A stretch of 64,000 nt of DNA from Butyrivibrio sp. INlla18 (GCF_900103635.1 NZ_FMXK01000006.1:62001-126000), one strand, 5' to 3'. Shown: positions 7,197-18,556, counted from the first letter of the stretch. Translations and numbers: made by a program. The notes: generated by a model from the letters alone, not told the origin.

Positions 7197-9239
7197 ATGG
7201 CTAAGAAGGATCCCCAGAACGTATCTAACAAATCCGGCATAAAAATGCAGGATAGTATCAAGACTAAGCTCATTTCAATCATGGTACTGGTAGCGGCTGT
7301 TCCGCTTATTATTGCAGTACTTATCAGTTATTTTACATCCACCAATAAGGCTAGAAATGATGCATTAGATTTATTGGCGTCTCAGGCAAGAGCAGTAGAA
7401 CTTGATTATTCTAATGTTATAAATCAAAATATTGTAGCTCTTTTGACCTTTGCTAGTTCTCCTAGCACTAGAGAGTATATGGCTACTAGAGGGACCCCAG
7501 ATCAGAGAATTACTGATGAAGATATTTGGGCTGAGTTTGATAAGATGAATGCTAATATCAATGACGGCAACACCAGTATTTCTATGTGTATTCCTACCGG
7601 TGATCAGATCATCAGAGCTGATAAAAAAGAAGGATCTAATATTGGTGACAGAGATTACTTCCAGCAGTGTATTTCTACAGGTAAGCCTGTAGTTTCAAAT
7701 ATCGTTACTGCTAAAACAACAGGAAACCGTGTAACTAATATTATTGTTCCTATCTATAATGAAGCTGGAACAGAGATCATTGGTACAGTTCATAGAACCT
7801 ATAACCTTGCAAATCTCCATAATTTCCTGGCAGAAAATGTTGATGATGGCTACATTGTTGATAGAGATGGTATAGTAGTTGCTCATGCTCAGTTTGAGAT
7901 TTCTGCTGATGATGAGCCACGTGATATGAGTAGTGCTGAATATATGTCATCCTCTGAGTCTAGCGGACTTGTTGAGATGACATTTGATGGTCAGCTAACA
8001 TATAGCTCATGGATAAAAGAACCTGTATCTGGTTTTATTGTTTGTGTTTCAGCCAAAGAATCTGATATCATGGCTGAGGCAATCCGTTCTGCAATGATAG
8101 TAGTCATCATAGGAGTTGTATTGGTAATTGTTGCAGTCATTATATCTATCATCATGGCTAAGAGCTTCACGGATCCAGTTAAGGCTGTTAATGAATCTCT
8201 TGCGGCTCTGGCTGATGGTAGATTTTCTATGGTCGAAAAATTTGACAAGAGGAAAGATGAATTTGGAGCTATTTCAAAAGCCACTAATTCAGTTATTCAG
8301 ACCCTTGATGACATAGTTACTAATATAAAACGTTCTGCAAGTGATGTTGGTAATTCTTCTGAAGAGCTTTCAGATATGGCAAATCAGATATCGCAAACTG
8401 CAGAAGATGTTTCAAATGCTGTACAGGAGATCGCATCTGGTGCAACCCAGCAGGCTGACGAGATTCAGCAGGCTTCTGAGAATGTAGGAAGGATTGGTGA
8501 GGCAGTAGGAGATGTACAGAATTCTACAGGCAGTCTTTCTGATCTTGCTGGCAAGATGAAGGAAGCTTCTGAAGTATCAAGTAAATCGCTTACATCTCTT
8601 CAGGAATCCTCTGCAGAGATGACAGCTAAGATTGATGATATCGCTAGTACTATTCAGGCTACTAAGGACGCTGTTAATACTATTAGTGAAAAGGTAGAAG
8701 GCATCACATCTATTGCAACACAGACTAACCTTCTTTCTCTTAACGCTTCTATTGAGGCTGCAAGAGCCGGTGAAGCAGGTAAGGGATTTGCCGTTGTTGC
8801 TGAAGAGATTGGCAAGCTTGCTGATGACTCTAAGGACATGGCAGATGATATCAGGAAAGAAATGGAAGTACTTCTTGAACAGTCTGAAGCAGCAGTTGCA
8901 GCAGCTGATGAAGTCAAGAAGGGCAATAACGATCAGCAGATTGCTCTTGGTGAAACTCTTGAAGCAGTCAATGGAATGCTTACAGATATCAGTAGCACAG
9001 TAGGCGGCGTTCAGCAGATCTCTGAAGGCGCTGATACCTGCGAAACATCCAAGAACGCAGTAGTAGATACAATGAGTGCACTTTCAGCTATATCAGAAGA
9101 AAATGCAGCTTCTTCAGAGGAAACAGGAGCTTCAATGCAGGAGCTTTCTGCAACAGTTACAACACTTGCTGGATCTGCAAACAATCTTAAAGGTATTGCT
9201 GAGAAACTCAATAAGGATATGGAATTCTTCAAATCATAA
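7197..9239 (+). CDS. Methyl-accepting chemotaxis protein 1 (dCache-like sensor)
   Basis: 680 residues. The order is: short cytoplasmic N-terminus, membrane segment (~24-44), extracytoplasmic sensor of ~240 residues with Cache features ([33 protein letters not shown]), second membrane segment (~296-320), HAMP (SFTDPVKAV...), and a long coiled-coil signalling domain. The hairpin tip has the usual E-G-I-x-x-I-A-x-Q-T-N-L-L-x-L-N-A core. The protein ends in FFKS with no CheR-tethering pentapeptide. Start ATG 7197 follows ATGGAGG; in-frame upstream starts lack a site. It senses an unknown small ligand and signals to CheA/CheW. Its signalling half is nearly the same as that of the next gene, pointing to tandem duplication. 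Confidence 0.92.
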   Translation: MAKKDPQNVSNKSGIKMQDSIKTKLISIMVLVAAVPLIIAVLISYFTSTNKARNDALDLLASQARAVELDYSNVINQNIVALLTFASSPSTREYMATRGTPDQRITDEDIWAEFDKMNANINDGNTSISMCIPTGDQIIRADKKEGSNIGDRDYFQQCISTGKPVVSNIVTAKTTGNRVTNIIVPIYNEAGTEIIGTVHRTYNLANLHNFLAENVDDGYIVDRDGIVVAHAQFEISADDEPRDMSSAEYMSSSESSGLVEMTFDGQLTYSSWIKEPVSGFIVCVSAKESDIMAEAIRSAMIVVIIGVVLVIVAVIISIIMAKSFTDPVKAVNESLAALADGRFSMVEKFDKRKDEFGAISKATNSVIQTLDDIVTNIKRSASDVGNSSEELSDMANQISQTAEDVSNAVQEIASGATQQADEIQQASENVGRIGEAVGDVQNSTGSLSDLAGKMKEASEVSSKSLTSLQESSAEMTAKIDDIASTIQATKDAVNTISEKVEGITSIATQTNLLSLNASIEAARAGEAGKGFAVVAEEIGKLADDSKDMADDIRKEMEVLLEQSEAAVAAADEVKKGNNDQQIALGETLEAVNGMLTDISSTVGGVQQISEGADTCETSKNAVVDTMSALSAISEENAASSEETGASMQELSATVTTLAGSANNLKGIAEKLNKDMEFFKS

Positions 9240-9279
9240 GTTTATTTTTCCTTAAAGTATTATATAGGAATTGAAAAAG

Positions 9280-9321
9280 GACGTCTCCGCACCCTTCCCA
9301 TAAGCGGAGGCGTCTTTTTTA
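9280..9321 (+). terminator. Terminator after chemoreceptor 1
   Basis: GACGTCTCCGC (9280-9290) pairs with GCGGAGGCGTC (9304-9314), followed by TTTTTT. The next receptor is therefore probably transcribed on its own. Confidence 0.85.
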
Positions 9322-9374
9322 TATCTTTTTTAGAAATACTTTATATTTATTTTAGAAAGTTTTCAAATGAAATA

Positions 9375-9402
9375 TAAACTATTTTAGAAAAGAGGTCGAT
9401 AA
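9375..9402 (+). promoter_or_regulatory. Sigma-28 (FliA/SigD)-type promoter of chemoreceptor 2
   Basis: TAAA (9375-9378), a 16-base spacer and GTCGATAA (9395-9402) match the motility sigma consensus TAAA-N14-16-GCCGATAA with one change. It lies about 80 bases upstream of a chemoreceptor, the expected kind of target. It suggests the receptor is co-expressed with flagella. Confidence 0.6.
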
Positions 9403-9483
9403 TAATATTAAAGTTGTTGATCGATTAAAATTCTTTATATCAGGCAACTTTACTCAAAATTTAATAACATGGAGGGGATTAAG

Positions 9484-11508
9484 ATGGCTCATAATGAGGC
9501 ACAAAGCGGTACAAAAGGGGAAAGGAAAGTCAGCTTTAAAGACAGTATCAAAACAAGGCTTATTTTTGTTATGGTACTTGTAGCTGCAATCCCACTTACA
9601 GTTGCAGTGATAGTAAGTTATATCACTTCTACAAACAAAGCTATGGAGGATGCTCAGACTGCTCTCGAATGGCAGGCTAGATACATCGAAGATAACTTTA
9701 AAGGTGTATACGATGCAAACATGAACATGATAAGGAGTATAGCTGGAAACCCAACTATCATTAACTATGTAAAGGGTGAAGCAGGTATTCCTGAAGATGC
9801 CATCATTGCAACACTTGCTGAATGCGACGAAGTTCTAGCAGATGGCGACACAACAGTTATTACAGGTCCTGATGGTAAGCAGATTGCCAGAGCAAAAGGC
9901 GACCTAGTAGACGTATCTGAAAGAGAATATTTCAAGAAGGCAATAGCCGGAGAAGTATTCGTATCTAACGTTCAGGTTAGTAAAACAACCGGAAAACGTA
10001 TCATTACATTTGCATGTCCAATCAAAGATGGCGATAAGATAATCGGCATCGTTCAAAGAAACTATGATCTTAACAATTTCCACGAAATGCTTGCATCTGA
10101 ATCAGAGGATGCGTTCCTTGTAGATAGAGAAGGAACAATTGCGGCACACGCTCAGTATGAGATCGGCGAAGGCGCTCATGAAGAAGAGAGCAGAGCAAAT
10201 TCTGAGTTCATGACATCTGGTCTTGATAAAGGCTTTTATTATGTGGATACAGGTAGAGGCTACAATGCTTATGTTGCTTATGAAAAAGAGCTTCAGTCAG
10301 GCTATTGCATCTGTACAGCAACTAATGACAAGCAGGTTCTTGCGTCAGCAAGGAGCGCGGCTCTTATTGTTGTCATCGTTGGAATTGTACTTCTTGGAGT
10401 TGCAATTGCAATCTCATTCATGATGGCAAAGAGCTTTACAGAGCCTATTAAGGCAGTTGGAAGCTCACTTAGAGATCTTGCAGATGGTAGATTTACACTT
10501 GTTGAAAAACATGATGAAAGAAAAGATGAATTTGGTGAGATTTCAAAAGACACAAACTCAGTAATCAATGCACTTAACGATATCGTTACTAGCATCAAAG
10601 CTTCTGCAAATGAAGTTGGCATGTCTTCTGAAAATCTTTCAGATATGGCTAATCAGATCTCACAGACAGCAGAAGACGTATCAAATGCAGTACAGGAAAT
10701 TGCATCTGGTGCAACACAGCAGGCAGAAGAGATTCAGCATGCATCTGAAAATGTTGGCAGGATCGGTGATGCCGTTGGCGATGTTCAGAATTCAACAGGA
10801 AGCCTTTCAGATCTTGCAAATCAGATGAAAGAAGCTTCTGAAGTATCAAGTAAATCACTCGCTTCTCTACAGGATTCTTCATCTGAAATGACGGAAAAGA
10901 TTGATGAGATCTCAAAGACAATTCAGTCAACTCAGGAAGCTGTTAACAATATCAGTGATAAGGTAGAAGGCATTACATCTATTGCAACTCAAACAAATCT
11001 TCTTTCACTTAATGCTTCAATCGAGGCAGCAAGAGCTGGTGAAGCTGGTAAGGGATTTGCAGTTGTAGCTGAAGAGATTGGTAAACTTGCAGAAGATTCC
11101 AAGCAGATGGCTGATGACATCAGAAAAGAGATGGATATCCTTCTTGAACAGAGTAAGGCAGCGGTTGGAGCAGCAGAGGATGTTAAGCAGGGTAACAACG
11201 ATCAGCAGGTAGCTCTTGGTGAGACACTCCAGGCAGTAAATGGAATGCTTGCTAATATCGGAAGCACAGTAGGAGGCGTTCAGCTTATTTCAGAAGGCGC
11301 AGATACATGCGAAACTTCCAAGAATGCAGTAGTAGATACTATGAGTGCTCTTTCAGCTATTTCAGAAGAAAATGCAGCTTCTTCAGAAGAGACAGGCGCA
11401 TCAATGCAGGAACTTTCAGCAACAGTTACCACACTTGCTGAATCAGCAAATAGCCTTAAGGCAATTGCTGATAAACTCAATCAGGATATGCAGTTCTTTA
11501 AAGATTAA
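9484..11508 (+). CDS. Methyl-accepting chemotaxis protein 2 (dCache-like sensor)
   Basis: 674 residues, same architecture as the preceding receptor: membrane segment ~25-45, Cache-type extracytoplasmic domain ([29 protein letters not shown] is typical; quoted in parts: [17 protein letters not shown]), second membrane segment, HAMP and MCP signalling domain. The sensor has clearly diverged from receptor 1, while the signalling half is almost identical, so ligand range has changed with output kept. The ATG at 9484 is used because GGAGGGG at 9471-9477 is its ribosome site; the ATG at 9469 would lie before it. It has its own sigma-28-like promoter and terminator. There is no C-terminal pentapeptide (ends FFKD). 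Confidence 0.92.
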   Translation: MAHNEAQSGTKGERKVSFKDSIKTRLIFVMVLVAAIPLTVAVIVSYITSTNKAMEDAQTALEWQARYIEDNFKGVYDANMNMIRSIAGNPTIINYVKGEAGIPEDAIIATLAECDEVLADGDTTVITGPDGKQIARAKGDLVDVSEREYFKKAIAGEVFVSNVQVSKTTGKRIITFACPIKDGDKIIGIVQRNYDLNNFHEMLASESEDAFLVDREGTIAAHAQYEIGEGAHEEESRANSEFMTSGLDKGFYYVDTGRGYNAYVAYEKELQSGYCICTATNDKQVLASARSAALIVVIVGIVLLGVAIAISFMMAKSFTEPIKAVGSSLRDLADGRFTLVEKHDERKDEFGEISKDTNSVINALNDIVTSIKASANEVGMSSENLSDMANQISQTAEDVSNAVQEIASGATQQAEEIQHASENVGRIGDAVGDVQNSTGSLSDLANQMKEASEVSSKSLASLQDSSSEMTEKIDEISKTIQSTQEAVNNISDKVEGITSIATQTNLLSLNASIEAARAGEAGKGFAVVAEEIGKLAEDSKQMADDIRKEMDILLEQSKAAVGAAEDVKQGNNDQQVALGETLQAVNGMLANIGSTVGGVQLISEGADTCETSKNAVVDTMSALSAISEENAASSEETGASMQELSATVTTLAESANSLKAIADKLNQDMQFFKD

Positions 11509-11540
11509 AAACAAATAATAGAAAAGTATCACAAAGCCAG

Positions 11541-11580
11541 ATACCGTCACTATCAATTGAATAGTGACGGTATTTTCTTT
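11541..11580 (+). terminator. Terminator after chemoreceptor 2
   Basis: ATACCGTCACTAT pairs with ATAGTGACGGTAT around a seven-base loop and is followed by TTTCTTTTT. Confidence 0.85.
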
Positions 11581-11725
11581 TTATTATAAACAATTATTAT
11601 TAAATATTTATTAAACATGTACGGAATAACGCACATTTATGCTATGGAGTAGTATAATTTTATATACGGAGTTGTTTATACAATTTAGTAAGTTTTATTC
11701 ATGTTATTTAAGGAGAATTAATACT

Positions 11726-13756
11726 ATGGGAAAAAAGGAACCTAAAGACAACAACGCAAAAAATTTCGGCTTAAACAGTGTAAAAGCCAAGCTTGTTTTG
11801 GTAATGGTATTGGTTGTTACAATACCTCTTGTGATCACTATGCTAATCAACTTCAATAGTTCCATCAGCAAAGGTCTTGCGGATGCTGAGACAACTAATT
11901 CAAAGCAGTGCGCTATTGTTGAAGGGGCATTTATGGAAGAGATCAACCAGATGCTCAGAACTTTAGAGGCTGTGTCTGAATCTCCATATACTATTGAATA
12001 TGTTAAAAATCCATCTACCAGAAATGAAAGTGAGATGATCGCTTTCCTTCAGAAGGTAAATACTCCATATAATGATGGAAATGCTCTTGTTATATCTGAT
12101 TCTACAGGTCAGCAGCTTGTAAGAGATGATGGAAATAAGCTTTCTGATATTCATGAGAGAGAGTATTTCCAGGAAGCGATGAAGGGAAAAAATTATATTT
12201 CAAATATCCTTGTATCAAAGGCTACAGGATCAAGAATTATCATTCCTGTTGCTCCTGTTTATGATTATGGTTATTCAACACCAATTGGTATAGTACAGAG
12301 AAGTTATGATCTGTCTGTATTACACAAGCTTCTTAAGGAAAATATTGGTAATGACCAAAGAGCGTTCATTACAGATAAATCTGGTATCGTAATTGCTCAT
12401 TCTGATTATGAGATCAGTGCAGAAGATGAAGCTGATGATAGAAGTGACAGAGATTTCTTTAAGATGGCTCAGAGTAGCAGCTCAGGTACATATGTAACTG
12501 GTAAGGGCTCTGATAAACAGATCGTATCATATCAGCAGGAACCAACTACTGGTTGGATCGTAGTAGTATCATCAAACTATGACAAGACACTTGCATCTGC
12601 TAAGAGAAGCGCAAATATTGGTGTTGGAATTGCTGTGATCATGGCAATCGTAGCTGTAATTGCATCCTTTGCAATGGCTAACTCCTTTACAGGACCTATC
12701 CGTGAGATCAATGGTGCTCTTAGCCATTTGGCAAGCGGTGAGTTCGTATCGATCGAAAAGTTCCAGAATAGAAAAGATGAGTTTGGCGAGATGATCGCAA
12801 ATACAAATTCAGTTTTGGATGTACTTAGTGGAATAGTAACAAATATCAAAGAATCAGCCGTTTCAGTACATAATTCATCTGAAGAACTTGCTGATGCTGC
12901 AAGCCAGATCTCACAGACTGCAGATGATGTATCAAATGCAGTACAGGAAATTGCATCTGGTGCTACACAGCAGGCTGATGAGATTCAGAGTGTTACAGAA
13001 TCTGTTGGTGATATTGATGTAGCTACTGGTAACGTTCAGTCCAGCACAGATGATCTTTCAAATCTTGCAACCAGAATGCAGGAAGTTAGTACAGAATCTG
13101 CACAGTCTCTTGCAGATCTCCAGAGAAGTTCAGAGGCTATGAGCGAGAATATCGTTCAGATCACTGAAAAGATTGGAGCAACAAGTAAGGCTGTTGAGAA
13201 TATCAATGAGAAGGTTGAAGGTATCACATCAATTGCAACTCAGACAAACCTTCTTTCACTTAATGCTTCAATCGAGGCTGCTAGAGCTGGTGAAGCTGGT
13301 AAGGGATTTGCAGTTGTTGCCGGTGAGATTGGTAAGCTTGCTGAAGATTCAAGGCAGATGGCTGATGATATCAGAAAAGAGATGGATGTTCTTTTGGCAG
13401 AGTCACAGTCAGCAGTTCAGATGGCAGCTGATGTTAAGAAGGGCAATGACGAACAGCAGGAGGTGCTTGGAAATACAGTGCAGAGCGTAAATGCTATGAT
13501 CGGAGATATTACTTCTACAGTATCAAGTGTAAAGAGTATCGAGACAGATGCAGGAACCTGTGTAAGTGCCAAGAACGTTGTATCAGATGCTATGAGTTCT
13601 CTTTCAGCTATTTCAGAAGAAAATGCTGCTTCTTCAGAGGAGACAGGAGCATCAATGCAGGAGCTTTCTGCTACAGTTACAACACTTGCTGGATCAGCTA
13701 ATTCCCTTAAGGGTATCGCTGATAAGTTAAGTTCAGATATGGAGTTCTTCAAATAA
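11726..13756 (+). CDS. Methyl-accepting chemotaxis protein 3 (dCache-like sensor)
   Basis: 676 residues and the most diverged of the three tandem receptors. It has a membrane segment (~25-46), a Cache-type sensor ([28 protein letters not shown]), a second membrane segment (~300-325), HAMP and signalling domain with the same hairpin tip. One difference in the tip is [13 protein letters not shown], where the other two have [10 protein letters not shown]. The start is ATG 11726 behind AAGGAG; the upstream in-frame ATG at 11639 has no site. I found no sigma-28 match upstream, only a TATAAT near 11652, so its control may differ from receptor 2. Confidence 0.92.
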   Translation: MGKKEPKDNNAKNFGLNSVKAKLVLVMVLVVTIPLVITMLINFNSSISKGLADAETTNSKQCAIVEGAFMEEINQMLRTLEAVSESPYTIEYVKNPSTRNESEMIAFLQKVNTPYNDGNALVISDSTGQQLVRDDGNKLSDIHEREYFQEAMKGKNYISNILVSKATGSRIIIPVAPVYDYGYSTPIGIVQRSYDLSVLHKLLKENIGNDQRAFITDKSGIVIAHSDYEISAEDEADDRSDRDFFKMAQSSSSGTYVTGKGSDKQIVSYQQEPTTGWIVVVSSNYDKTLASAKRSANIGVGIAVIMAIVAVIASFAMANSFTGPIREINGALSHLASGEFVSIEKFQNRKDEFGEMIANTNSVLDVLSGIVTNIKESAVSVHNSSEELADAASQISQTADDVSNAVQEIASGATQQADEIQSVTESVGDIDVATGNVQSSTDDLSNLATRMQEVSTESAQSLADLQRSSEAMSENIVQITEKIGATSKAVENINEKVEGITSIATQTNLLSLNASIEAARAGEAGKGFAVVAGEIGKLAEDSRQMADDIRKEMDVLLAESQSAVQMAADVKKGNDEQQEVLGNTVQSVNAMIGDITSTVSSVKSIETDAGTCVSAKNVVSDAMSSLSAISEENAASSEETGASMQELSATVTTLAGSANSLKGIADKLSSDMEFFK

Positions 13757-13777
13757 ATAATATGAATTGAATAATAA

Positions 13778-13813
13778 AAGAGGCGCTTTAGCATTTGCTA
13801 AAGCGCCTTTTAT
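13778..13813. terminator. Bidirectional terminator between chemoreceptor 3 and purC
   Basis: AGGCGCTTTAGC (13781-13792) pairs perfectly with GCTAAAGCGCCT (13797-13808). T-runs lie on the plus side (CCTTTTATGTT) and, on the minus strand, CCTCTTTTATT. It serves two convergent genes. Confidence 0.85.
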
Positions 13814-13825
13814 GTTGACTAAATA

Positions 13826-14698
13826 TTATGCAAGTTCTTTGCCTGTAAGAAGCTTATAAGCTTCAAGATACTTAGCAATTGTCTTGTCAATCACATCCTG
13901 TGGAAGATTGTAATCACAATCTGGATTAGCTTTTAAGTAGTTACGAACGAACTGTTTGTCAAATGATGGCTGATCATGACCTTCTTCGTATCCTTCAACT
14001 GGCCAGAATCTTGAGCTGTCAGGTGTGAGCATTTCATCTGCAAGAACTACGTTACCATTCTCATCTACACCAAACTCGAACTTTGTATCAGCAATGATGA
14101 TGCCACGAGTGAGAGCGTAGTCTGCACATTTTTTGTAAAGAGCGATAGTATAATCTCTGATCTTTGTAGCGTAATCAAGTCCGTGACCTGGGAAAGCTTT
14201 CTCAAGTACTTCAACGCTTCTGTCAAAATCGATATTCTCATCGTGATCACCAATCTCTGCCTTTGTGCTAGGAGTGTAGATTGGTTCAGGGAGCTTACCG
14301 CATTCCTTGAGACCTTCTGGAAGCTTGATACCACAAACTGTTCCGTTTTCTACATAGCTCTTCCAGCCACTTCCTGTAATATAACCACGAACAATACATT
14401 CAACAGGAATCATCGTAAGCTTTTTGCAAAGCATACTGTTACCAGTAAATTCTGGAGTTCTAAAATACTCTGGCATATCAGCTGTATCAACGCTGATCAT
14501 GTGGTTGTTTACGATATCCTTTGTAAGATCAAACCAAAACTTGGACATCTGTGTAAGAACTGCACCTTTTTTTACAACTTTGTTTTTAAGAATGACATCA
14601 AACGCTGAAATTCTATCAGTTGCTACCATGATGAGATTTTCCCCGATGTCGTAGATTTCTCTGACCTTTCCCTCTTTTACCGGACTAAATTCCTGCAT
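13826..14698 (-). CDS. purC: SAICAR synthase (phosphoribosylaminoimidazole-succinocarboxamide synthase)
   Basis: 290 residues, the longer form of PurC. It joins aspartate to CAIR using ATP in purine synthesis. Recognisable stretches are KEGKVREIYD at the nucleotide-binding N-terminus, ATDRISAFDV, PVECIVRGYITGSGWKSY, and DTKFEFGVDENG followed by DEMLTPDSSRFWP. AAGGAGGAG lies seven bases before the ATG. No other pur gene is adjacent. The upstream ABC-F gene is on the same strand 84 bases away, with a small hairpin (ATATCAGC/GCTGATAT, 14732-14751) between them that lacks a clear T-run. Confidence 0.95.
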   Translation of the reverse strand: MQEFSPVKEGKVREIYDIGENLIMVATDRISAFDVILKNKVVKKGAVLTQMSKFWFDLTKDIVNNHMISVDTADMPEYFRTPEFTGNSMLCKKLTMIPVECIVRGYITGSGWKSYVENGTVCGIKLPEGLKECGKLPEPIYTPSTKAEIGDHDENIDFDRSVEVLEKAFPGHGLDYATKIRDYTIALYKKCADYALTRGIIIADTKFEFGVDENGNVVLADEMLTPDSSRFWPVEGYEEGHDQPSFDKQFVRNYLKANPDCDYNLPQDVIDKTIAKYLEAYKLLTGKELA

Positions 14699-14782
14699 AA
14701 TATGCTCCTCCTTAAATGGGTTGAATATATTTATATCAGCTTGGCTGATATTAACGTGGTTACTATATTGATGGCGTGAGGA

Positions 14783-16423
14783 TCAGTCATCCTCTTCTTC
14801 GTCAGCAGCAGTGTTGTATACTGTACGCTTTCTAGCCATTTCATCATTTTCAAGGTACTCATCATATGTTGAACGCTTATCAATAAGTGTTCCGTCTGGA
14901 AGGATTTCCATGATCCTGTTAGCTGTTGTCTGTACGACCTGATGGTCACGGCAGGCAAAGAGCTCAACACCTGGGAATTTGATCATTCCGTCGTTAAGAG
15001 CGGAGATAGATTCCATATCAAGGTGGTTTGTAGGTTCATCAAAGATAAGACAGTTAGCACCGCTTATCATCATCTTGGAGAGAAGGCATCTAACCTTTTC
15101 ACCTCCGGATAAGACTTTAACTTTCTTGACACCATCTTCACCTGCAAAGAGCATACGTCCAAGGAAGCCTCTTACATAAGTTGCATCCTTGATCACAGAA
15201 TAACCTGTAAGCCATTCTGTGATAGTGTAGTCATTGTCGAATTCCTTGGTGTTGTCCTTAGGGAAGTAAGCCTGAGATGTTGTAACACCCCACTTGTATG
15301 TTCCTTCGTCTGGCTCAATCTCGCCTGTAAGGATCTGGAAGAGAGTAGTCTTTGCAAGCTCGTTACCGCCTACAAATGCGATCTTATCATCTCTCTGAAC
15401 TACGAATGATATATTATCTAATACCTTTTCACCGTTAACAGTCTTGGAAATTCCGTCAACTGTAAGAACTTCATTACCAATTTCACGATCTGGTCTAAAG
15501 TCGATGTATGGGTACTTTCTGCTTGATGGCTTAATAGTATCAAGCTCGATCTTTTCAAGGGCTTTCTTTCTGGAAGTAGCCTGCTTACTCTTACTTGCGT
15601 TAGCAGAGAAACGAGCGATGAACTCTTTAAGTTCCTTGATCTGTTCCTCTTTCTTTTTGTTGGCTTCCTTCATCTGGCGGATCATAAGCTGAGATGATTC
15701 ATACCAGAAGTCGTAGTTACCAGCATAGAGCTGAATCTTGCCATAATCGATATCTGCGATGTATGTACATACCTTGTTGAGGAAGTAACGGTCATGGGAT
15801 ACGACGATGACTGTGTTTTCAAAGTTGATGAGGAACTCCTCAAGCCATGCGATAGCATCAAGATCAAGGTGGTTTGTAGGCTCATCCAGAAGAAGTATAT
15901 CAGGATTACCAAAGAGTGCTCTTGCAAGAAGAACCTTAACCTTCTGTGCACCATCAAGCTCCTTCATAAGCTTGTAGTGGAACTCAGTGTCAATTCCAAG
16001 TCCGTTAAGAAGGCTTTCAGCATCTGACTCAGCTTCCCATCCGTTCATCTCAGCAAATTCAGCCTCAAGCTCACTTGCTCTGATTCCATCTTCGTCAGTG
16101 AAATCTTCCTTGGCATAGATAGCGTCTTTTTCATTTTTTACTTCGAAAAGACGAGCGTTACCAGCCATAACTGTATCTAAAACTACGTTGTCATCATATT
16201 TGAAGTGGTCCTGTTCGAGGAAGGAGAGTCTCTCTCCGTCAGAGATAACTACATCACCGTTTGTAGTCTCGATCTGACCTGAAAGGATCTTGAGGAATGT
16301 AGATTTACCAGCGCCGTTAGCACCGATGATTCCATAGCAGTTACCTGCTGTAAACTTAATGTTGACGTCTTCAAAAAGAGCCTTTTTACCAACTCTCAGT
16401 GTTACGTTATTAGCACTTATCAT
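14783..16423 (-). CDS. ABC-F family ATPase (YbiT-like ribosome-associated)
   Basis: 546 residues, two ABC domains and no membrane segments. Walker A of domain 1 is GANGAGKST at 34-42 and both Walker B regions read LLDEPTNHLD or IFDEPTNHLD. The linker between the domains is lysine-rich and helical (~250-300), as in ABC-F proteins that bind the ribosomal E site. The first signature is ELDGAQKVK rather than LSGGEK, and the second Walker A is GGNELAKTT; both variants are common in Firmicute YbiT relatives. The C-terminus is acidic (ADEEEDD). The likely role is translation-state control; antibiotic resistance cannot be claimed. A GTGAGG site precedes the ATG. Confidence 0.9.
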   Translation of the reverse strand: MISANNVTLRVGKKALFEDVNIKFTAGNCYGIIGANGAGKSTFLKILSGQIETTNGDVVISDGERLSFLEQDHFKYDDNVVLDTVMAGNARLFEVKNEKDAIYAKEDFTDEDGIRASELEAEFAEMNGWEAESDAESLLNGLGIDTEFHYKLMKELDGAQKVKVLLARALFGNPDILLLDEPTNHLDLDAIAWLEEFLINFENTVIVVSHDRYFLNKVCTYIADIDYGKIQLYAGNYDFWYESSQLMIRQMKEANKKKEEQIKELKEFIARFSANASKSKQATSRKKALEKIELDTIKPSSRKYPYIDFRPDREIGNEVLTVDGISKTVNGEKVLDNISFVVQRDDKIAFVGGNELAKTTLFQILTGEIEPDEGTYKWGVTTSQAYFPKDNTKEFDNDYTITEWLTGYSVIKDATYVRGFLGRMLFAGEDGVKKVKVLSGGEKVRCLLSKMMISGANCLIFDEPTNHLDMESISALNDGMIKFPGVELFACRDHQVVQTTANRIMEILPDGTLIDKRSTYDEYLENDEMARKRTVYNTAADEEEDD

Positions 16424-16639
16424 TAAAATAGCCTCACTTAAAATAAATCAATAAAATATTCTCTTTGCAACAGTTCGTATTATATGAGAATCTACTATAA
16501 AATGCAACAAAAAGGTTGTATTCTTAAAAAGATGCTATAAATGGACGAAAATGACCATTATTCCTGCATAAAGAAGTTTCTTTTGACTGGCACTTTAGAG
16601 TAAGCTATGAGTATTACAATTTTATCCATGGGAGTAAAA

Positions 16640-18394
16640 ATGAAAAAGCAAAACGATAATTCATCAACAGATGCTGAACTTGCACTGAAAAACGGTGGCT
16701 GGAACGATAGAAGATTTGAGGTAGAGCCTGCCAAAGAAGAAATTGCAGGAAGAAAAGTTACTATCTTAAGATATGAGGTTTCAGAATTTGGAACCTATAA
16801 GGTTACCTTCGAACTTAAGCCTGGCAAAAGAGATATTGAGAACATGACTCTTTTTGCTGGTAGAAGGAATATGATAGAGAGAAATATCAATATATCTGTG
16901 GGCAATAACGAAGCCTATAAAAAAGAATTCTATGTTGCTGTAACTCCGTATATTCCAGCTCTTTCGCCAAAGAGATGTAATGACAAGGTTATATTTGTGA
17001 GCTTTACAGGAGCAGGGACTGATGATCCAAAAGTAAAGGTAAATGTCAGTATCACAAGGGAAGAAGTGCCTATTATCTGGGTAGCAGGAGATTCAACCCT
17101 TACAGATCAAAATGCTGGAAATCCTTATTTCCCATATGGAAGCTGTGCTGGCTGGGCCCAGACTATTTCAAGAGCTGCGAATCATGCCGCAGTATGTAAC
17201 CTTGCTCATTCAGGAATGACCTCAAACTGCTTTAGGGATGATGGTCACTATGATATAGCAAAAGAGCTCATGAAAAAGGGAGATCTATTTTTGATCCAGT
17301 TTGGGCATAACGATCAAAAGAGGAGAAACCTGGCTGCCTTTGGAGGGTATGAGGAAAATCTTAAAAGATATATAGAAGAAGTTAGAAGTTTTGGAGCAAT
17401 ACCGGTTCTTTGCACTCCGATCAGCAGGATTCCAGGTAAGGATGAATTCGGAAAGTTTTATTCAATGCTTGATCAGTATTCAAAGGCTTGTTACAAGGCG
17501 GCAAAGGAGACTGATACGATCCTTGTTGATCTCCACGACTATACCTTTAAGAAATGGATAGAATATGGAGATAGGGCAAGGGATTACTTTATAAAGGGCG
17601 ATATCACCCATACGAATGAGTATGGAGCAGTTCTCATTGCTGATTTTTTCTTAAATAGTATCAAGGAAAAGCTTGATGAAAAGTACTTTTCAAAGATAGA
17701 GGAGGATAGCTTATTTACTCCTGATACTGATACCAAGGACATTCCAAAAGAGCTTCCTTCAAAGGATGTGTTTAGCATAGAGCCTCCATTTGTTGATACC
17801 GTGGGGATTCCTGAATATGAAGGTATAAAGAAAGCCTTTAGATATGGACTATTAGACCCGTGCGTCATGCATCTTCATCCATATGCTGTCATGCCAAGAG
17901 CACAGCTTTTAATGGTCATGTTTAAGGCCTTTAGGCTTGCAGGTAAGAGACCATATTTAAATGAATATGCTGACATAAATGAGCTTGACTGGGACGCTGG
18001 CTATGTGCAGGCTCTTTATGATGGCAATTTGATCGATCCAGAAACTATCGCAAAAGACGAAAGTGGAAACCTTTTATTTAGACCAGATGATCCTTTGACT
18101 TATAGGGAATTTGCAAGCTTTATCATCAGGTACTTGGAAAAAGACATTACGAAAAGAGATATTTCTCTTAGTGAATGCGAAAAAAGGTTTTATGAATCAG
18201 GGTTTAAAATATATGGCGCTAGAAGTATTGCAGATCATGTTAATGAATCTGTAAGAAACGAAAAGTATAGGCTCGCAGAAGGGGAGTATATTTCAAGAGT
18301 TGAGGTATATTCTACACTTTCACTATTCATAGAAGGGACAGGAGATACGGGAAAGGAGCTTCCATCTGATGTTGAGGTGCATCCTGTTCACTAA
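16640..18394 (+). CDS. SGNH/CE12-like acetylesterase with C-terminal SLH-like repeats, no signal peptide
   Basis: About 584 residues. Residues ~1-135 form a beta-rich domain. An SGNH hydrolase follows with catalytic S152 in AGDST, GHND at 222-225, and the D321-x-x-H324 pair in DITHTNEYG, the set seen in rhamnogalacturonan acetylesterases (CE12). From ~385 the sequence resembles S-layer homology modules: GLLDP, PRAQLLMVMF, DINELDWDAGYVQALYDGNLI, FRPDDPLTYREFASFIIRYL. Such modules normally bind cell wall, yet neither the ATG at 16640 (GGGAG five bases upstream) nor the ATG at 16607 gives a signal peptide. The enzyme may be cytoplasmic or exported in another way. It probably deacetylates pectic or other plant oligosaccharides. 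Confidence 0.75.
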   Translation: MKKQNDNSSTDAELALKNGGWNDRRFEVEPAKEEIAGRKVTILRYEVSEFGTYKVTFELKPGKRDIENMTLFAGRRNMIERNINISVGNNEAYKKEFYVAVTPYIPALSPKRCNDKVIFVSFTGAGTDDPKVKVNVSITREEVPIIWVAGDSTLTDQNAGNPYFPYGSCAGWAQTISRAANHAAVCNLAHSGMTSNCFRDDGHYDIAKELMKKGDLFLIQFGHNDQKRRNLAAFGGYEENLKRYIEEVRSFGAIPVLCTPISRIPGKDEFGKFYSMLDQYSKACYKAAKETDTILVDLHDYTFKKWIEYGDRARDYFIKGDITHTNEYGAVLIADFFLNSIKEKLDEKYFSKIEEDSLFTPDTDTKDIPKELPSKDVFSIEPPFVDTVGIPEYEGIKKAFRYGLLDPCVMHLHPYAVMPRAQLLMVMFKAFRLAGKRPYLNEYADINELDWDAGYVQALYDGNLIDPETIAKDESGNLLFRPDDPLTYREFASFIIRYLEKDITKRDISLSECEKRFYESGFKIYGARSIADHVNESVRNEKYRLAEGEYISRVEVYSTLSLFIEGTGDTGKELPSDVEVHPVH

Positions 18395-18556
18395 ATTCGG
18401 AATGATATATTAATGATATTAAGAATATTTCTGAGTTATTAATAAAAATTAAGCAAAAAGTAAAATAATCTTGTAAATCATTACGACTAATGTTAATATT
18501 TTCACGTGAAGAATTACATTTAAGCTTGAGATATATACATTAGGAGGATTACAAAA

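Noticed and set aside
8654..8926. Minus-strand frames antisense to the chemoreceptor signalling domains (also near 10989-11198 and 13417-13794)
   Set aside because: They recur at the same place in all three receptors because the sense sequence is conserved and Ala/Ser-rich; no ribosome sites.
14183..14608. 141-codon plus-strand frame opposite purC
   Set aside because: It is antisense to a complete purC gene, with no ribosome site.
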